Source: Acinetobacter junii CIP 64.5 (GTDB lineage Bacteria > Pseudomonadota > Gammaproteobacteria > Pseudomonadales > Moraxellaceae). From it: a stretch of 64,000 nt of DNA. The translations under genes and the position numbers were made by a program. The stretch is from NCBI RefSeq assembly GCF_000368765.1, contig NZ_KB849655.1:1767653-1831652 (forward strand). The letters are read 5' to 3'. The notes beneath the pieces were generated by a model, which did no database searches, was not told the DNA's origin, and saw only the letters and a program-made list of their open reading frames with translations. This document shows, in pieces, positions 43,577 to 53,285 of this stretch; the first letter of the stretch is position 1; every line of letters begins with the position of its first letter.

Positions 43577-44017
43577 ATGCGTGCATTAATTCAGCGAGTT
43601 CTTGAAGCAAAAGTGGTTGTGGACGGACAAACCACGGGCGAGATTGAAAAAGGCTTATTGGTTTTTCTAGGCTTAGGGAAAGACGATACTTTAGAAAAGG
43701 GTCAGAAACTGATAGATAAGATTCTCAAATATCGAATCTTTGACGATGAAAATGGCAAGATGGGGTGGAATGTGAGTCAAGCCAGTGGCGGTATTTTATT
43801 GGTATCTCAATTTACCCTCATGGCACAAACTCAAAAAGGGTTACGACCAGACTTTGGACCTGCGATGCCACCTTCAGATGCCAAAGCACTCTACGAGCAA
43901 TTGGTTGAATACGCACAACAGCAATTTGAAAATGTACAAACAGGTATTTTTGCTGCGGATATGAAAGTACATTTGGTGAATGATGGACCTGTGACTTTTA
44001 ATCTAGAGATTGAATAA
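43577..44017 (+). CDS. dtd: D-aminoacyl-tRNA deacylase
   Basis: With the ATG at 43577 (MRALIQRVLEAKVVVDG) the product is 146 aa, the standard length; an in-frame ATG at 43544 adds 11 unrelated residues. Hallmarks are VSQFTLMAQTQKGLRPDF (the SQFTL motif) and the C-terminal GPVTFNLEIE (GPVT motif). It removes D-amino acids, and also glycine, wrongly attached to tRNA. Followed by a terminator. Confidence 0.94.
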   Translation: MRALIQRVLEAKVVVDGQTTGEIEKGLLVFLGLGKDDTLEKGQKLIDKILKYRIFDDENGKMGWNVSQASGGILLVSQFTLMAQTQKGLRPDFGPAMPPSDAKALYEQLVEYAQQQFENVQTGIFAADMKVHLVNDGPVTFNLEIE

Positions 44018-44027
44018 CTTTAGGCAA

Positions 44028-44057
44028 TAAAAAAACTCCCATCTAGGGAGTTTTTTT
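44028..44057. terminator. Bidirectional intrinsic terminator
   Basis: AAAAAAACTCCC / GGGAGTTTTTTT with a 5-nt loop between convergent dtd and the SCP2-domain gene. Confidence 0.85.
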
Positions 44058-44065
44058 CAGGCTTG

Positions 44066-44545
44066 TTATTTACCTGTTTTTTCTTTAATAAACGCACGTG
44101 CTTGGCGAATTTTTTCTTTTACAGGTTTTGGTACTTTAGGTGGGATCAATTTCGCTGCTTGGTTGAACCAAACCAATAAGCTAAAGTCACCTTCCATTTT
44201 AATGCTACCGTCTTGCATACCTGTCATGAATGCTGTTGGGTCGCCTTTTACTAAAGTTTTTACGCCTTGCTCACTTGAAGCAAATTGCAAAATAAAATCC
44301 GCTTTTTCAGGATTGCCTGCAACTGTATCGATCTTACCGTGATTGACAATAATCTGACGCGCCATACCCAAATCTGTACCAATTTGAATACGAAATTCAC
44401 GATCATGAACTAACTCAATAAACTTAGGGCTAGTACGTGCCAATTGCTTCATACGCAACGCCAAACCTGCCACCAACAAATCCAGTGGATCTGTACTTAC
44501 ATCAACGATAGGTAACTTAACCACAGGTAGAGAAGAAAGCTTCAT
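44066..44545 (-). CDS. SCP2 sterol-binding domain protein
   Basis: About 159 residues. The SCP2-like fold is seen in FRIQIGTDLGMARQIIVNHGKIDTV, ADFILQFASSEQGVKTLVKGDPTAFMTGMQDGSIKMEGDFSLLVWFNQ. I prefer the ATG at 44545 (MKLSSLPVV) over an in-frame GTG at 44560. Stand-alone SCP2 proteins bind lipids; UbiT/UbiJ relatives act in ubiquinone synthesis, but membership here is uncertain. The C-terminus is lysine-rich. Confidence 0.75.
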   Translation of the reverse strand: MKLSSLPVVKLPIVDVSTDPLDLLVAGLALRMKQLARTSPKFIELVHDREFRIQIGTDLGMARQIIVNHGKIDTVAGNPEKADFILQFASSEQGVKTLVKGDPTAFMTGMQDGSIKMEGDFSLLVWFNQAAKLIPPKVPKPVKEKIRQARAFIKEKTGK

Positions 44546-44645
44546 GACAATTATGCCCACAGTATAATGATGAAAATTAAGACAACCCGTATCCTAGCAC
44601 AATTGTGAAGAACTCTGTAAAAGCTTTGTTTCAGAAAGTGAATGT

Positions 44646-44674
44646 AAAAAAGGCGTGCTGAGCACGCCTTTGAT
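44646..44674 (-). terminator. Intrinsic terminator of the small membrane protein gene
   Basis: AAAGGCGTGC / GCACGCCTTT stem with a T-run on the minus strand, about 22 bp after the stop. Confidence 0.8.
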
Positions 44675-44695
44675 GTGATTAGAATTATTATGTAT

Positions 44696-45031
44696 TTATC
44701 GACTAGAACATTGTTGTTGGTCATCCTTATAAACAGGCGTGTGTTCAATATACTGGCGATTTGCCAGTTGTTTTTGTGCTTGTTTGTCTTCACGTAAAAG
44801 AATAAATGTCACCGTCACCATCGCAAGGCTGAGCGCTGTCAGATAACTATAAGCGACAGACATTTCGAACATGGTTTGCACACCAAAGCGTACCACTTCG
44901 AGCAGTCCCCAACTAATCATACCCGCCAACATAAAACCTAACCAACGACGATAAGGAGAGAAGAAAACAGCAATAACTGCGACAGCGATCAAGCCAAATC
45001 CAACCCACATGGTGAAATTCGCTGCTTCCAT
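44696..45031 (-). CDS. Small inner-membrane protein, unknown
   Basis: A 111-aa protein with three hydrophobic segments (about residues 7-24, 30-48 and 58-80) and a charged, Gln-rich cytoplasmic tail (EDKQAQKQLANRQYIEHT). A GGAGG-type ribosome site lies just upstream. Stand-alone between two terminators. No family recognised. Confidence 0.65.
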   Translation of the reverse strand: MEAANFTMWVGFGLIAVAVIAVFFSPYRRWLGFMLAGMISWGLLEVVRFGVQTMFEMSVAYSYLTALSLAMVTVTFILLREDKQAQKQLANRQYIEHTPVYKDDQQQCSSR

Positions 45032-45438
45032 AGAAACCTCCGTCTTTAAAAGGATGTCTGAATCAACGTTCAGACCTTATATTGTTCTGTAATCTCTAAC
45101 AGTACTTCGTGTTGCATTAACGTCTTTATGCATTATGGAGCGTTTTTTTTAGAAAAAAAGAGCTTAAAATTAACGATACGACACAAGATGTCGCAATATG
45201 CTTTTGTAATTACATTTTTTAAAAATCATAATTCTGAAATTTCTATATAGCATCAATTACTGAGTGTCATTACAAAAAAATACGCTTAATTTTGACGTCA
45301 AAAAAACTTTTTTCTGAATTTTTTAATTGTAGGTTTTCTATACATTTAGACATAAATATGACGAAGTGATGACAGCCAATAAAATCAATAAAGCCACATG
45401 ATCTGTGGCTTTATTTGAGGGCTCAGATCTACATTTAT
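45032..45438. other. AT-rich intergenic region between serB and the small membrane protein gene
   Basis: No gene is seen. It contains an inverted repeat GTCTGAA (45056-45062) / TTCAGAC (45069-45075) in the leader of the membrane-protein gene and the serB terminator at the other end. Confidence 0.45.
45391..45418 (-). terminator. Intrinsic terminator of serB
   Basis: AATAAAGCCACA / TGTGGCTTTATT stem with 5-nt loop, about 20 bp past the serB stop on the minus strand. Confidence 0.75.
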
Positions 45439-46659
45439 CTATGCTCGATTGAGGTCTTTATCATGCATACCTAAAAGATAAAGCACGCCATCTAAACCCA
45501 CACTCGAAATTGCCTGATTGGCATTTTGACGAACTAGAGGTTTGGCACGGAAAGCCACACCTAGCCCAGCGATTGACAGCATTGGTAAATCATTTGCGCC
45601 ATCACCAACAGCCATCGCCTGCTCTAATGAGATACCCATTTTATCAGCCAACTGGCGTAACAGCTCTGCCTTACGCGCACCATCAACAATCGCACCTTTC
45701 ACTTCACCAGTGACAAGCCCATCTTGCACATCCAAAATATTGGCATGCACTTCATCAATGCCAAGTTTAGCTTGTAAATACTCTGCGAAATATTGGAAGC
45801 CACCTGAAAGAATTGCTGTCTTATAACCCAAGGCCTTCAACGTTGAAATTAAGCGCTCTGCACCTTCTGTCACAGTTAGACGCTCAGCAATTTTAGGCAG
45901 AACAGATGCATCTAAGCCTTTTAACAACGCAACACGTGCACGGAAACTTTGTTGGAAATCAAGCTCACCTTGCATTGCACGTTCTGTAATTTCAGCAACT
46001 TGCTCACCCACACCCGCTTCTAATGCAAGCTCATCAATCACTTCTTGCTCAATCAATGTAGAGTCCATATCAAAGCAAACCAAGCGACGATTACGGCGAT
46101 AAGCATTATCTTCTTGTACGGCAACGTCGATGTTTAACTCACCTGATAAACTCAAACAAGCAGCACGCATTGCTTGTGCATCCAGCATTTGTCCGCTTAA
46201 TCCGAACTGAACGCAAGCGCGTCGTGGGAACTGACTTTCTTCTTCTAGTTCTAAACGTCCTGATAAACGTGTTACCGTTTCTATGTTAAACCCTTGACCC
46301 GAAACAATTTGAGTCACAGCTTGCAAATGTGCAGCGGTCAGTTCAGGTGCAAGAGCCGTCACGATATAGCGTGTACGTCCGCCCTCACTCACCCATTGGT
46401 CATATTCTGCGTTGCTGATTGGTTTAAATCGCACAGTTAAGCCAATATCATGTGCTAAAATCAGAATCTCTTTCATTGCTAATGCTGTTGCAGTCTCGTT
46501 ATCTGATGCAACAACGATCCCAAGGGTCAGTTGATTGTGAATAACCGCCTGACCGACATCGAGTATTTGCAAAGAATGTACGGAGAGTACCTGCATTAAT
46601 CGAGTAAACTGATTCGGTTGATCTGGTCCTAAAAAGGATATAAGAATGATTTCTCGCAT
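45439..46659 (-). CDS. serB: Phosphoserine phosphatase
   Basis: The 406-aa enzyme performs the last step of serine synthesis. Two ACT-like N-terminal regions (about 1-80 and 95-180) precede the HAD domain with DxD nucleophile pair Asp197/Asp199 in VCFDMDSTLIEQEVIDEL, then LSGGFQYFAEYLQAKLG and VGDGANDLPML. The long ACT-bearing form is usual in pseudomonads and Acinetobacter. Divergent from the membrane-protein gene at 46739. Confidence 0.94.
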   Translation of the reverse strand: MREIILISFLGPDQPNQFTRLMQVLSVHSLQILDVGQAVIHNQLTLGIVVASDNETATALAMKEILILAHDIGLTVRFKPISNAEYDQWVSEGGRTRYIVTALAPELTAAHLQAVTQIVSGQGFNIETVTRLSGRLELEEESQFPRRACVQFGLSGQMLDAQAMRAACLSLSGELNIDVAVQEDNAYRRNRRLVCFDMDSTLIEQEVIDELALEAGVGEQVAEITERAMQGELDFQQSFRARVALLKGLDASVLPKIAERLTVTEGAERLISTLKALGYKTAILSGGFQYFAEYLQAKLGIDEVHANILDVQDGLVTGEVKGAIVDGARKAELLRQLADKMGISLEQAMAVGDGANDLPMLSIAGLGVAFRAKPLVRQNANQAISSVGLDGVLYLLGMHDKDLNRA

Positions 46660-46738
46660 GAATTGACTCGTGTTAGAGCGACAACTATTGTAAGAATCAT
46701 AACATAACCCATGAATCTATTTGCCTTGGAAGTTTAAC

Positions 46739-48025
46739 TTGAATGCGCCTCGCCAAGGGCTATTTGCTAGCCTACTGATCGTTAGTTTTGCCTTGCATAC
46801 CTTTTTATTGGTGATTGCAACGACTCATCAACTCAATGAAAACCGCGCCAGCCAAGGACAACTGATGACCAGTCAGTTAGTGGCAGATACTCTTTCTGAA
46901 ATGGAACCCGCCAATACTGTTTCTTTAGCGTTGGTTGCTAATCGCTATGCGACCAATCCAAGTGTTGCCTCAATCCGCATCTTGGATGCCAACAAACAAG
47001 TGTTAGCAACTAGCGGTATGGCTAAAACTCGTCAAGGCGAAGTATTTGTCCGTGATGCCTTACAGAATGAAAAGAAAGTGGGAACAGTCGAAATAACGCT
47101 GATACAACCAAGTATTGGTGAAATTTTACGCACACAGTGGTTAGCGATTCTATTGTCTCTCTTGATTCATGGATTAATTTGGTTAGGCTACCGTGCTATT
47201 GCACGCCCAACGCGAACCGAATATCTTGCTCGTATCAATCAAGAAAATCATCTCAAGCATGAAATTCAACGTTTAACTCAAGCTTTGGCATTAGAAAAAC
47301 AAAATACCGTTACTTTGGTCGCTCAAGCACAACAACAAGCAAAAGTACAACCCAAAACTCGAGTTGAGAAAGTCAGCACTGAAACACCTCCAGTTGATCA
47401 GCATACATTGGCGCTTAACATCCAGTTTTATGATCCAAAACAACTCTTAAATAGTGTTAACCAATCCGTTTCATTGCCTTACTTTAAGCTTTGTCAGTTA
47501 TTTTTGGATAAAAGTATCGATCTATGTGCTAAACATTATCAAATTGATCCATCTAAAATTTGTGTTGAACAAGAGTTTAATGCTGAAGGGGCAACCTTAA
47601 GTACTCAGTCAGATCAAACACATGCTTTAGAATGTCTTATGATGATTGGTGCTGTTTTCCAACTGCTCGCAGAAGTACTGTATAAACGTTATCGCGAAGA
47701 CAAACGCTTTGCCTTGCAAACGCGTGGTTCTGTTGCTAGCCCTGTAGATGCCATGCAGCTCGACGCAATTGAAGCTTCGAAACGCCTAACTCAACATTTA
47801 CATGCAAAAGAAGCTGCCTTGCATTTGAATCTCGAGCAATTAAAAGCGATTCAACATAGCTATGAATTAGTTGCTATGCCTAACCCAAGCAACATCATGA
47901 CACGTCATGCATTTATGATTAATGGTATGAATGAGGAGTGTGCAACTTTAGCTCAAAATCTGCGCACTGAAATTTTAATGGGTAAAAAGGCAAAAGTCTC
48001 ATCTGAATCATCCAGCCTTTCGTAA
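46739..48025 (+). CDS. Membrane protein with AhpA/YtjB-like periplasmic sensor region, unknown
   Basis: About 428 aa. One N-terminal membrane helix (FASLLIVSFALHTFLLVIA), a ~100-residue periplasmic domain with SIRILDANKQVLATSG, a second helix (LAILLSLLIHGLIWLGY), then a Gln-rich coiled coil and an unrecognised helical cytoplasmic domain. There is no ATG at the N-terminus. I favour TTG 46739 with GGAA about 8 nt upstream; TTG 46721 in frame is the alternative. Divergent from serB, an arrangement that recalls serB-linked ytjB/smp in enterics, which supports but does not prove that relationship. Confidence 0.65.
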   Translation: MNAPRQGLFASLLIVSFALHTFLLVIATTHQLNENRASQGQLMTSQLVADTLSEMEPANTVSLALVANRYATNPSVASIRILDANKQVLATSGMAKTRQGEVFVRDALQNEKKVGTVEITLIQPSIGEILRTQWLAILLSLLIHGLIWLGYRAIARPTRTEYLARINQENHLKHEIQRLTQALALEKQNTVTLVAQAQQQAKVQPKTRVEKVSTETPPVDQHTLALNIQFYDPKQLLNSVNQSVSLPYFKLCQLFLDKSIDLCAKHYQIDPSKICVEQEFNAEGATLSTQSDQTHALECLMMIGAVFQLLAEVLYKRYREDKRFALQTRGSVASPVDAMQLDAIEASKRLTQHLHAKEAALHLNLEQLKAIQHSYELVAMPNPSNIMTRHAFMINGMNEECATLAQNLRTEILMGKKAKVSSESSSLS

Positions 48026-48397
48026 TTCACCTCGATAAAATATCCCCATTTTTTAAGTATAGAATGGGGTTATTATTTGAATAATGATAAAGTTCATTCC
48101 ATCAAAAAGTGCTTGATTTGCCTAAATCATCAACACACTCAAACTATTTTCTTAAATCGATTCAGCGCAGCTTGAGTTAAAAAATTATTGTAAAATAATG
48201 AAATTTTTAGAAAAAACAAAATATTATATTCTGAATCAAAACCAAATATTTAGATCAATAAAAGCGTTGACTCAGCGTGATGTATAAATTCGCCACGTGC
48301 GATAAGAAGCACAGGCGAAAAGTTTTAAAATGCGGTAAACTATGCCAAATTTATCGAATACTAATGCCTTAAAAGGCTGCTTAAAAGGTGAAAGCGA
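48026..48397. other. AT-rich region upstream of ribB
   Basis: No gene is seen. A weak hairpin CCCCATT / AATGGGG (48044-48069) could end the preceding transcript. I looked for an FMN riboswitch and did not see its conserved blocks. Confidence 0.4.
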
Positions 48398-49519
48398 ATG
48401 CCGCTGAGTCGTGTTGAAGAACTTGTCGCAGATATTCGTGCAGGCAAAATGGTTATCCTCATGGATGACGAAGATCGAGAAAATGAAGGTGACTTAGTCA
48501 TCGCTGCTACCCATGTTCGTCCTGAAGACATTAACTTCATGATTACGCATGCACGTGGTTTGGTCTGTCTGACATTAAGCCGCGAACGTTGTAAGCAACT
48601 CAACCTTCCGCTTATGGTTGATCAAAACGGCGCTCAACATGCCACGAACTTCACCCTTTCAATCGAAGCAGCCGAAGGCATCAGCACAGGCATCTCAGCA
48701 GCAGAACGTGCTCATACCATTCGCACAGCTGTAGCTGCCCACGCTAAACCAAGCGATATTGTTCAACCTGGTCATATTTTTCCATTAATGGCTCAACCAG
48801 GTGGTGTCTTACACCGCGCAGGTCATACCGAAGCTGGATGTGACTTAACACGCTTAGCAGGTTTAGAGCCTGCTTCGGTCATCTGTGAAATTATCAATGA
48901 AGATGGCACTATGGCGCGCCGTCCTGATTTAGAAGTATTTGCAGAAAAGCATGGTCTCAAGATCGGTACGATTGCGGATTTAATTCACTACCGCATGACC
49001 AACGAGCAAACTGTTGAACGCTTATCTCAAGAAACCATTCAAACTGAATACGGGACTTTTGATCTTTATAAATACCGTGAAATCGGTAACCCAGACATTC
49101 ATTTAGCTTTGGTAAAAGGTGAGCCGAAAGAAGGTGTGACCACTGTTCGTGTTCATGGATTCAATCCTGTTCGTGATCTTTTAAAGCTCAATAAAGCTGA
49201 TGGTTCTCCAGCATGGAATCTTGATCTTGCAATGAAAACGATTGCTGCAAGTGACCGTGGTGTATTGGTTTGGATTGGACAAGATCACTTGGAAGATTTA
49301 GGTCATGCCATTCATCATTTGAACCAACCAAAGCCACTGAAATCAAATGCAGCGCTATCGCAGCAATATCAAACAATTGGTGTCGGTGCACAAATTTTAC
49401 GTGATCTTGGTGTTGAGAAAATGAAGTTGTTGAGTTCTCCGCTTCGTTTCAATGCTTTATCAGGATTTCATTTAGAGGTGGTGGAATACATCACTGCCGA
49501 TCAAATCACAGCAAAATAA
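48398..49519 (+). CDS. ribB: 3,4-dihydroxy-2-butanone-4-phosphate synthase with degenerate GTP cyclohydrolase II half
   Basis: The 373-aa protein has RibBA layout. The N-terminal half (~1-200) is an intact DHBP synthase: [51 protein letters not shown]. It converts ribulose 5-phosphate to the four-carbon riboflavin precursor. The C-terminal half aligns as GTP cyclohydrolase II ([15 protein letters not shown]..., [20 protein letters not shown]) but lacks the three zinc cysteines normally in the RVHSEC...QRCDCG region. So it should be monofunctional. First gene of ribB-ribH-nusB-thiL-pgpA. Confidence 0.92.
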   Translation: MPLSRVEELVADIRAGKMVILMDDEDRENEGDLVIAATHVRPEDINFMITHARGLVCLTLSRERCKQLNLPLMVDQNGAQHATNFTLSIEAAEGISTGISAAERAHTIRTAVAAHAKPSDIVQPGHIFPLMAQPGGVLHRAGHTEAGCDLTRLAGLEPASVICEIINEDGTMARRPDLEVFAEKHGLKIGTIADLIHYRMTNEQTVERLSQETIQTEYGTFDLYKYREIGNPDIHLALVKGEPKEGVTTVRVHGFNPVRDLLKLNKADGSPAWNLDLAMKTIAASDRGVLVWIGQDHLEDLGHAIHHLNQPKPLKSNAALSQQYQTIGVGAQILRDLGVEKMKLLSSPLRFNALSGFHLEVVEYITADQITAK

Positions 49520-49530
49520 TCGAGGTTGCT

Positions 49531-50001
49531 ATGGCAATTCGCCGAATTGAAGGTTTATTACATCTCGCAAGCGAAGGTCGTTATGCGATCTTAGTTGGTC
49601 GTTTCAACAGCTTCGTTGTAGAACATTTACTTGAAGGTGCGATCGACACATTAAAACGTCACGGCGTTGCAGAAGATGCGATCACCGTGATTCATGCACC
49701 AGGTGCATGGGAGCTGCCGATCGTTGCGAAGAAATTAGCGGCTTCAAACAAATTTGATGCCATCATTGCTTTAGGTGCAGTAATTCGTGGTAGCACACCT
49801 CACTTTGACTTCGTTGCTGGTGAATGTGCTAAAGGTCTAGGTGTTGTAGCACTTGAAAGCACAATGCCTGTGATCAACGGTGTTTTAACTACCGATAGCA
49901 TCGAACAAGCGATTGAACGTTCAGGTACGAAAGCAGGTAATAAAGGTAGCGAAGCTGCACTTACTGCTATCGAAATGGTTAACTTATTAAAGGCAATTTA
50001 A
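49531..50001 (+). CDS. ribH: 6,7-dimethyl-8-ribityllumazine synthase
   Basis: The 156-aa lumazine synthase makes the penultimate riboflavin intermediate. Motifs: [33 protein letters not shown] and [21 protein letters not shown] (substrate and phosphate binding). Starts 12 bp after ribB and is followed 4 bp later by nusB. Confidence 0.95.
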   Translation: MAIRRIEGLLHLASEGRYAILVGRFNSFVVEHLLEGAIDTLKRHGVAEDAITVIHAPGAWELPIVAKKLAASNKFDAIIALGAVIRGSTPHFDFVAGECAKGLGVVALESTMPVINGVLTTDSIEQAIERSGTKAGNKGSEAALTAIEMVNLLKAI

Positions 50002-50004
50002 AGC

Positions 50005-50454
50005 ATGTCGCAAACACTTCAGGCCGCTTATGCAGCGAAACGCAAAGCACGTCGTTTTGCTGTACAAGGGATTTATGAATGGCAAATGAGTCAAAATCCT
50101 GTTCATGAAATTGAAGCACGTACACGTGTTGAAAATGCCATGCACAAGGTTGACCTCAACTACTACCATGAATTACTCACTCAAGTGGTTGCTCAACATG
50201 AAGCTTTAGATGAGTTACTCATTCCTGTACTTGACCGTGAGCTATCTGCACTTGATGGTGTAGAACTTGCAACCTTACGATTGGGCGCTTATGAATTACG
50301 AGATCATCTCGAAGTTCCTTATCGCGTTGTACTTGATGAAGCAATTGAGCTAGCAAAACACTTTGGTGGTGCAGACAGTCATAAATACATCAATGGTGTA
50401 TTAGATCGTCTTTCTTCAAAGCTTCGTGAAGCCGAAAAACAACAAGCGAAATAA
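50005..50454 (+). CDS. nusB: Transcription antitermination factor NusB
   Basis: The 149-aa all-helical protein has [66 protein letters not shown]. NusB with NusE binds boxA of rRNA transcripts to prevent early termination. The ribH-nusB-thiL order is a common conserved block. Confidence 0.95.
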   Translation: MSQTLQAAYAAKRKARRFAVQGIYEWQMSQNPVHEIEARTRVENAMHKVDLNYYHELLTQVVAQHEALDELLIPVLDRELSALDGVELATLRLGAYELRDHLEVPYRVVLDEAIELAKHFGGADSHKYINGVLDRLSSKLREAEKQQAK

Positions 50455-50469
50455 TAGGCTTGATGTTTC

Positions 50470-51387
50470 ATGGCTGAGTTTTCAATTATTGACCGTTACT
50501 TTAAACGAGCATCTCATCAGGATGTCAGTTTAGGTATTGGTGATGACTCAGCCATCCTCACCCCTCCTTCCTCGCAACAACTCGTCATTTGCACAGACAC
50601 TCTAGTCGCTGGTCGCCATTTCCCTTTAGACACCTCAGCACATGCTGTGGGTTGGAAAAGTGTAGCCGTGAATTTATCAGATATCGCGGCAATGGGAGCT
50701 CAACCACACAGCATCTTGCTTGCACTCAGTTTACCAAGTGTAGATGAGGCATGGTTGGCTGAATTCAGTCGAGGACTCTTTGAATGTTGTGACCAATTCA
50801 ATGTTGCATTAATCGGTGGAGATACTACGCAAAGCTCCCAATTAACGATTACAGTGACAGCGCTAGGTTGGATCGAACAAGGACAAGCAATTACGCGAGC
50901 TGGTGCGCAAATCGGTGACTATATATGCGTGAGTGGGCAAGTTGGTGATGCTGCGTATGGACTGCACCATTTAGGTCATGCACTACAACAACGTTTAGAT
51001 TATCCAACACCACGTTGTCAGTTAGGTCAGCGACTGAAAGGTCGAGCGACCAGTATGATCGATGTCTCGGATGGTTTAGCACAAGACTTAGGACATATTC
51101 TGAAAGCTTCTAGCGTGGGTGCGACCTTATTTTTAGATCGTTTGCCAATAGATTCAGCACTAAAAGCATTAGACCAACAACAAGCTTGGCAATATGCGCT
51201 CGCTGGTGGGGATGACTACGAATTATGCTTTACAATATCACCGCAAAAATTCGAAGAACTATCGCGACATCAATCTGATGTACCGTTTACAATAATCGGC
51301 GAAATTACCCAACAAACTGGATTGTTATTTAAGTATATGGGCGAAGTTTACCCATTACATGTTCATGGATATCAACACTTTGCATAA
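50470..51387 (+). CDS. thiL: Thiamine-monophosphate kinase
   Basis: The 305-aa enzyme phosphorylates thiamine monophosphate to the active diphosphate. Family motifs: SLGIGDDSAILTPP, VNLSDIAAMGAQP, LIGGDTTQSSQLTITVTALG and SMIDVSDGLAQDLGHI. Starts 15 bp after nusB; its 3' end overlaps pgpA by about 20-30 bp. Confidence 0.95.
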   Translation: MAEFSIIDRYFKRASHQDVSLGIGDDSAILTPPSSQQLVICTDTLVAGRHFPLDTSAHAVGWKSVAVNLSDIAAMGAQPHSILLALSLPSVDEAWLAEFSRGLFECCDQFNVALIGGDTTQSSQLTITVTALGWIEQGQAITRAGAQIGDYICVSGQVGDAAYGLHHLGHALQQRLDYPTPRCQLGQRLKGRATSMIDVSDGLAQDLGHILKASSVGATLFLDRLPIDSALKALDQQQAWQYALAGGDDYELCFTISPQKFEELSRHQSDVPFTIIGEITQQTGLLFKYMGEVYPLHVHGYQHFA

Positions 51388-51886
51388 ACCCCCTATTCAC
51401 TTTAGCCAAATGACTTGGTTTGACCGCTTTATTGTGTTCTGCGGTGTAGGATTTGGCTCTGGTCTCAGTCCCAAAGCCCCTGGTACTTTTGGGTCAGCGT
51501 TTGCTCTTCTTTTCGTCCCCCTGTGGCTAATACTTGGCTTCAATGCCAGTGTTTTTGCAATCCTACTCATGTCGATTGCAGGCATTTATATTTGTGGTCA
51601 CACTGCCAAAGTGATTAATGTCCATGATGATGGTCGTATCGTTTGGGATGAATTTGCGGGACAATCGATTACCTTTTTACCTCTGCTTTACTTACAGCAA
51701 ATGAATTGGTTATGGGTCATTGCAGGTTTTATCTTATTCCGTATATTCGACATATGGAAACCATTTCCAATTAATTGGGCTGACCAAAAAGTTTCTGGCG
51801 GCTTTGGTATTATGCTTGATGACCTGATTGCAGGACTTTGGGCTGCATTGTGTATTTTTCTTATTCAATTTTATTTTTTGACCTAA
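51359..51886 (+). CDS. pgpA: Phosphatidylglycerophosphatase A
   Basis: The ~175-aa inner-membrane phosphatase dephosphorylates phosphatidylglycerophosphate to phosphatidylglycerol. Signature: [21 protein letters not shown], then [15 protein letters not shown] and [19 protein letters not shown] start at 51359 or 51365 overlaps the thiL end, implying coupling. Last gene of the rib-nus-thi-pgp block. Confidence 0.93.
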   Translation: MFMDINTLHKPPIHFSQMTWFDRFIVFCGVGFGSGLSPKAPGTFGSAFALLFVPLWLILGFNASVFAILLMSIAGIYICGHTAKVINVHDDGRIVWDEFAGQSITFLPLLYLQQMNWLWVIAGFILFRIFDIWKPFPINWADQKVSGGFGIMLDDLIAGLWAALCIFLIQFYFLT

Positions 51887-51908
51887 CACATCAATATTAG
51901 GGTTAATT

Positions 51909-53273
51909 ATGTCAACAACCGTCATTATTCTAGCTGCAGGGAAAGGAACGCGAATGCGTTCAAAGCTTCCTAAAGTATTACAACCACTTGCAGGTCGTCC
52001 ACTTTTGGGACACGTCATTGAAACCGCAAAAAAACTCAACGCCCAAAATATTATTACCATTTATGGGCATGGCGGTGAACTTGTTAAACAAAGCTTTGCA
52101 CAAGAACAGATTGAATGGGTTGAACAAGCTGAGCAATTAGGTACTGGTCATGCTGTACAGATGACCTTACCCGTTTTACCGCAAGATGGTATCTCACTCA
52201 TTTTATATGGTGATGTGCCTTTAGTTCGACTCAGTACTCTTGAACAATTACTAGAGGCATCTAGCCAGTCTGGTATTGGGATGATCACACTCGATGTCGA
52301 AAATCCAACGGGCTATGGTCGTATCGTTCGTCAGGCTGGAAAAGTTCAAGCCATTGTTGAGCATAAAGATGCCAATGAAGAACAACGTCAGATCCAAGAG
52401 ATCAATACAGGTATCTACTGCGTTAGCAATGCAAAATTACACCAATGGCTACCAAAGCTGTCGAATAACAACGCACAAGGTGAATATTATCTTACCGATA
52501 TCGTAGCGATGGCGGTTGCAGATGGTCTAGAAATCGCTTCCATTCAACCTGAACTGGCATTTGAAGTTGAAGGCGTAAATGATCGTCTACAACTCGCTAC
52601 GTTGGAACGTCAATTTCAACAGCAACAAGCCAAAGAATTAATGCAACAAGGCGTTCACTTAATTGATCCAAATCGTTTTGATCTACGTGGCACATTAAAA
52701 TGTGGGCAAGATGTTCAAATCGATGTGAATGTTATTATTGAAGGTCACTGTGAGCTCGGTGATAACGTACAACTTGGTGCAGGTTGTATCCTAAAGAACA
52801 CGCGTATCGCAGCAGGCACTAAAGTTCAGGCTTATAGTATTTTTGAAAATGCAGTAGTAGGCGAAAATACTCAAATTGGTCCTTTTGCTCGTTTACGTCC
52901 AGGCGCAAATCTTGCAAATGATGTGCATATCGGTAACTTCGTAGAAGTTAAAAATTCTAATATTGGTGTAGGTTCTAAAGCCAATCATTTCACTTATCTT
53001 GGTGATGCTGATATTGGTGCGGATTGTAATATCGGTGCAGGTACGATTACTTGTAACTATGATGGCGCAAATAAGCATAGAACTATTATTGAAGATCATG
53101 TATTTATTGGCACCAATAATTCACTGGTTGCTCCGATCAAAATCGGTACTGGTGCTACAACTGGCGCTGGTTCAACCTTAACACGAGATGTGACTGACCA
53201 TAGTTTGGCTGTCGAACGATCTAAACAGTTTGAAAAAGCAAATTATCAACGTCCCCAAAAGCTGAAAAAATAA
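51909..53273 (+). CDS. glmU: Bifunctional UDP-GlcNAc pyrophosphorylase / glucosamine-1-phosphate acetyltransferase
   Basis: The 454-aa enzyme has an N-terminal nucleotidyltransferase domain ([26 protein letters not shown]) and a C-terminal left-handed beta-helix with the acetyltransferase site ([36 protein letters not shown]). It makes UDP-GlcNAc for peptidoglycan and LPS. Only 12 bp precede glmS, so the two form an operon. Confidence 0.96.
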   Translation: MSTTVIILAAGKGTRMRSKLPKVLQPLAGRPLLGHVIETAKKLNAQNIITIYGHGGELVKQSFAQEQIEWVEQAEQLGTGHAVQMTLPVLPQDGISLILYGDVPLVRLSTLEQLLEASSQSGIGMITLDVENPTGYGRIVRQAGKVQAIVEHKDANEEQRQIQEINTGIYCVSNAKLHQWLPKLSNNNAQGEYYLTDIVAMAVADGLEIASIQPELAFEVEGVNDRLQLATLERQFQQQQAKELMQQGVHLIDPNRFDLRGTLKCGQDVQIDVNVIIEGHCELGDNVQLGAGCILKNTRIAAGTKVQAYSIFENAVVGENTQIGPFARLRPGANLANDVHIGNFVEVKNSNIGVGSKANHFTYLGDADIGADCNIGAGTITCNYDGANKHRTIIEDHVFIGTNNSLVAPIKIGTGATTGAGSTLTRDVTDHSLAVERSKQFEKANYQRPQKLKK

Positions 53274-53285
53274 GAGGATAAAATT

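Noticed and set aside
48026..48397. FMN riboswitch upstream of ribB
   Set aside because: The conserved RFN blocks could not be found in the leader; the region is AT-rich without the expected GC-rich stems.
53274..53285. glmS ribozyme
   Set aside because: Only 12 bp separate glmU and glmS; the ribozyme needs well over 100 nt and is found mainly in Gram-positives.
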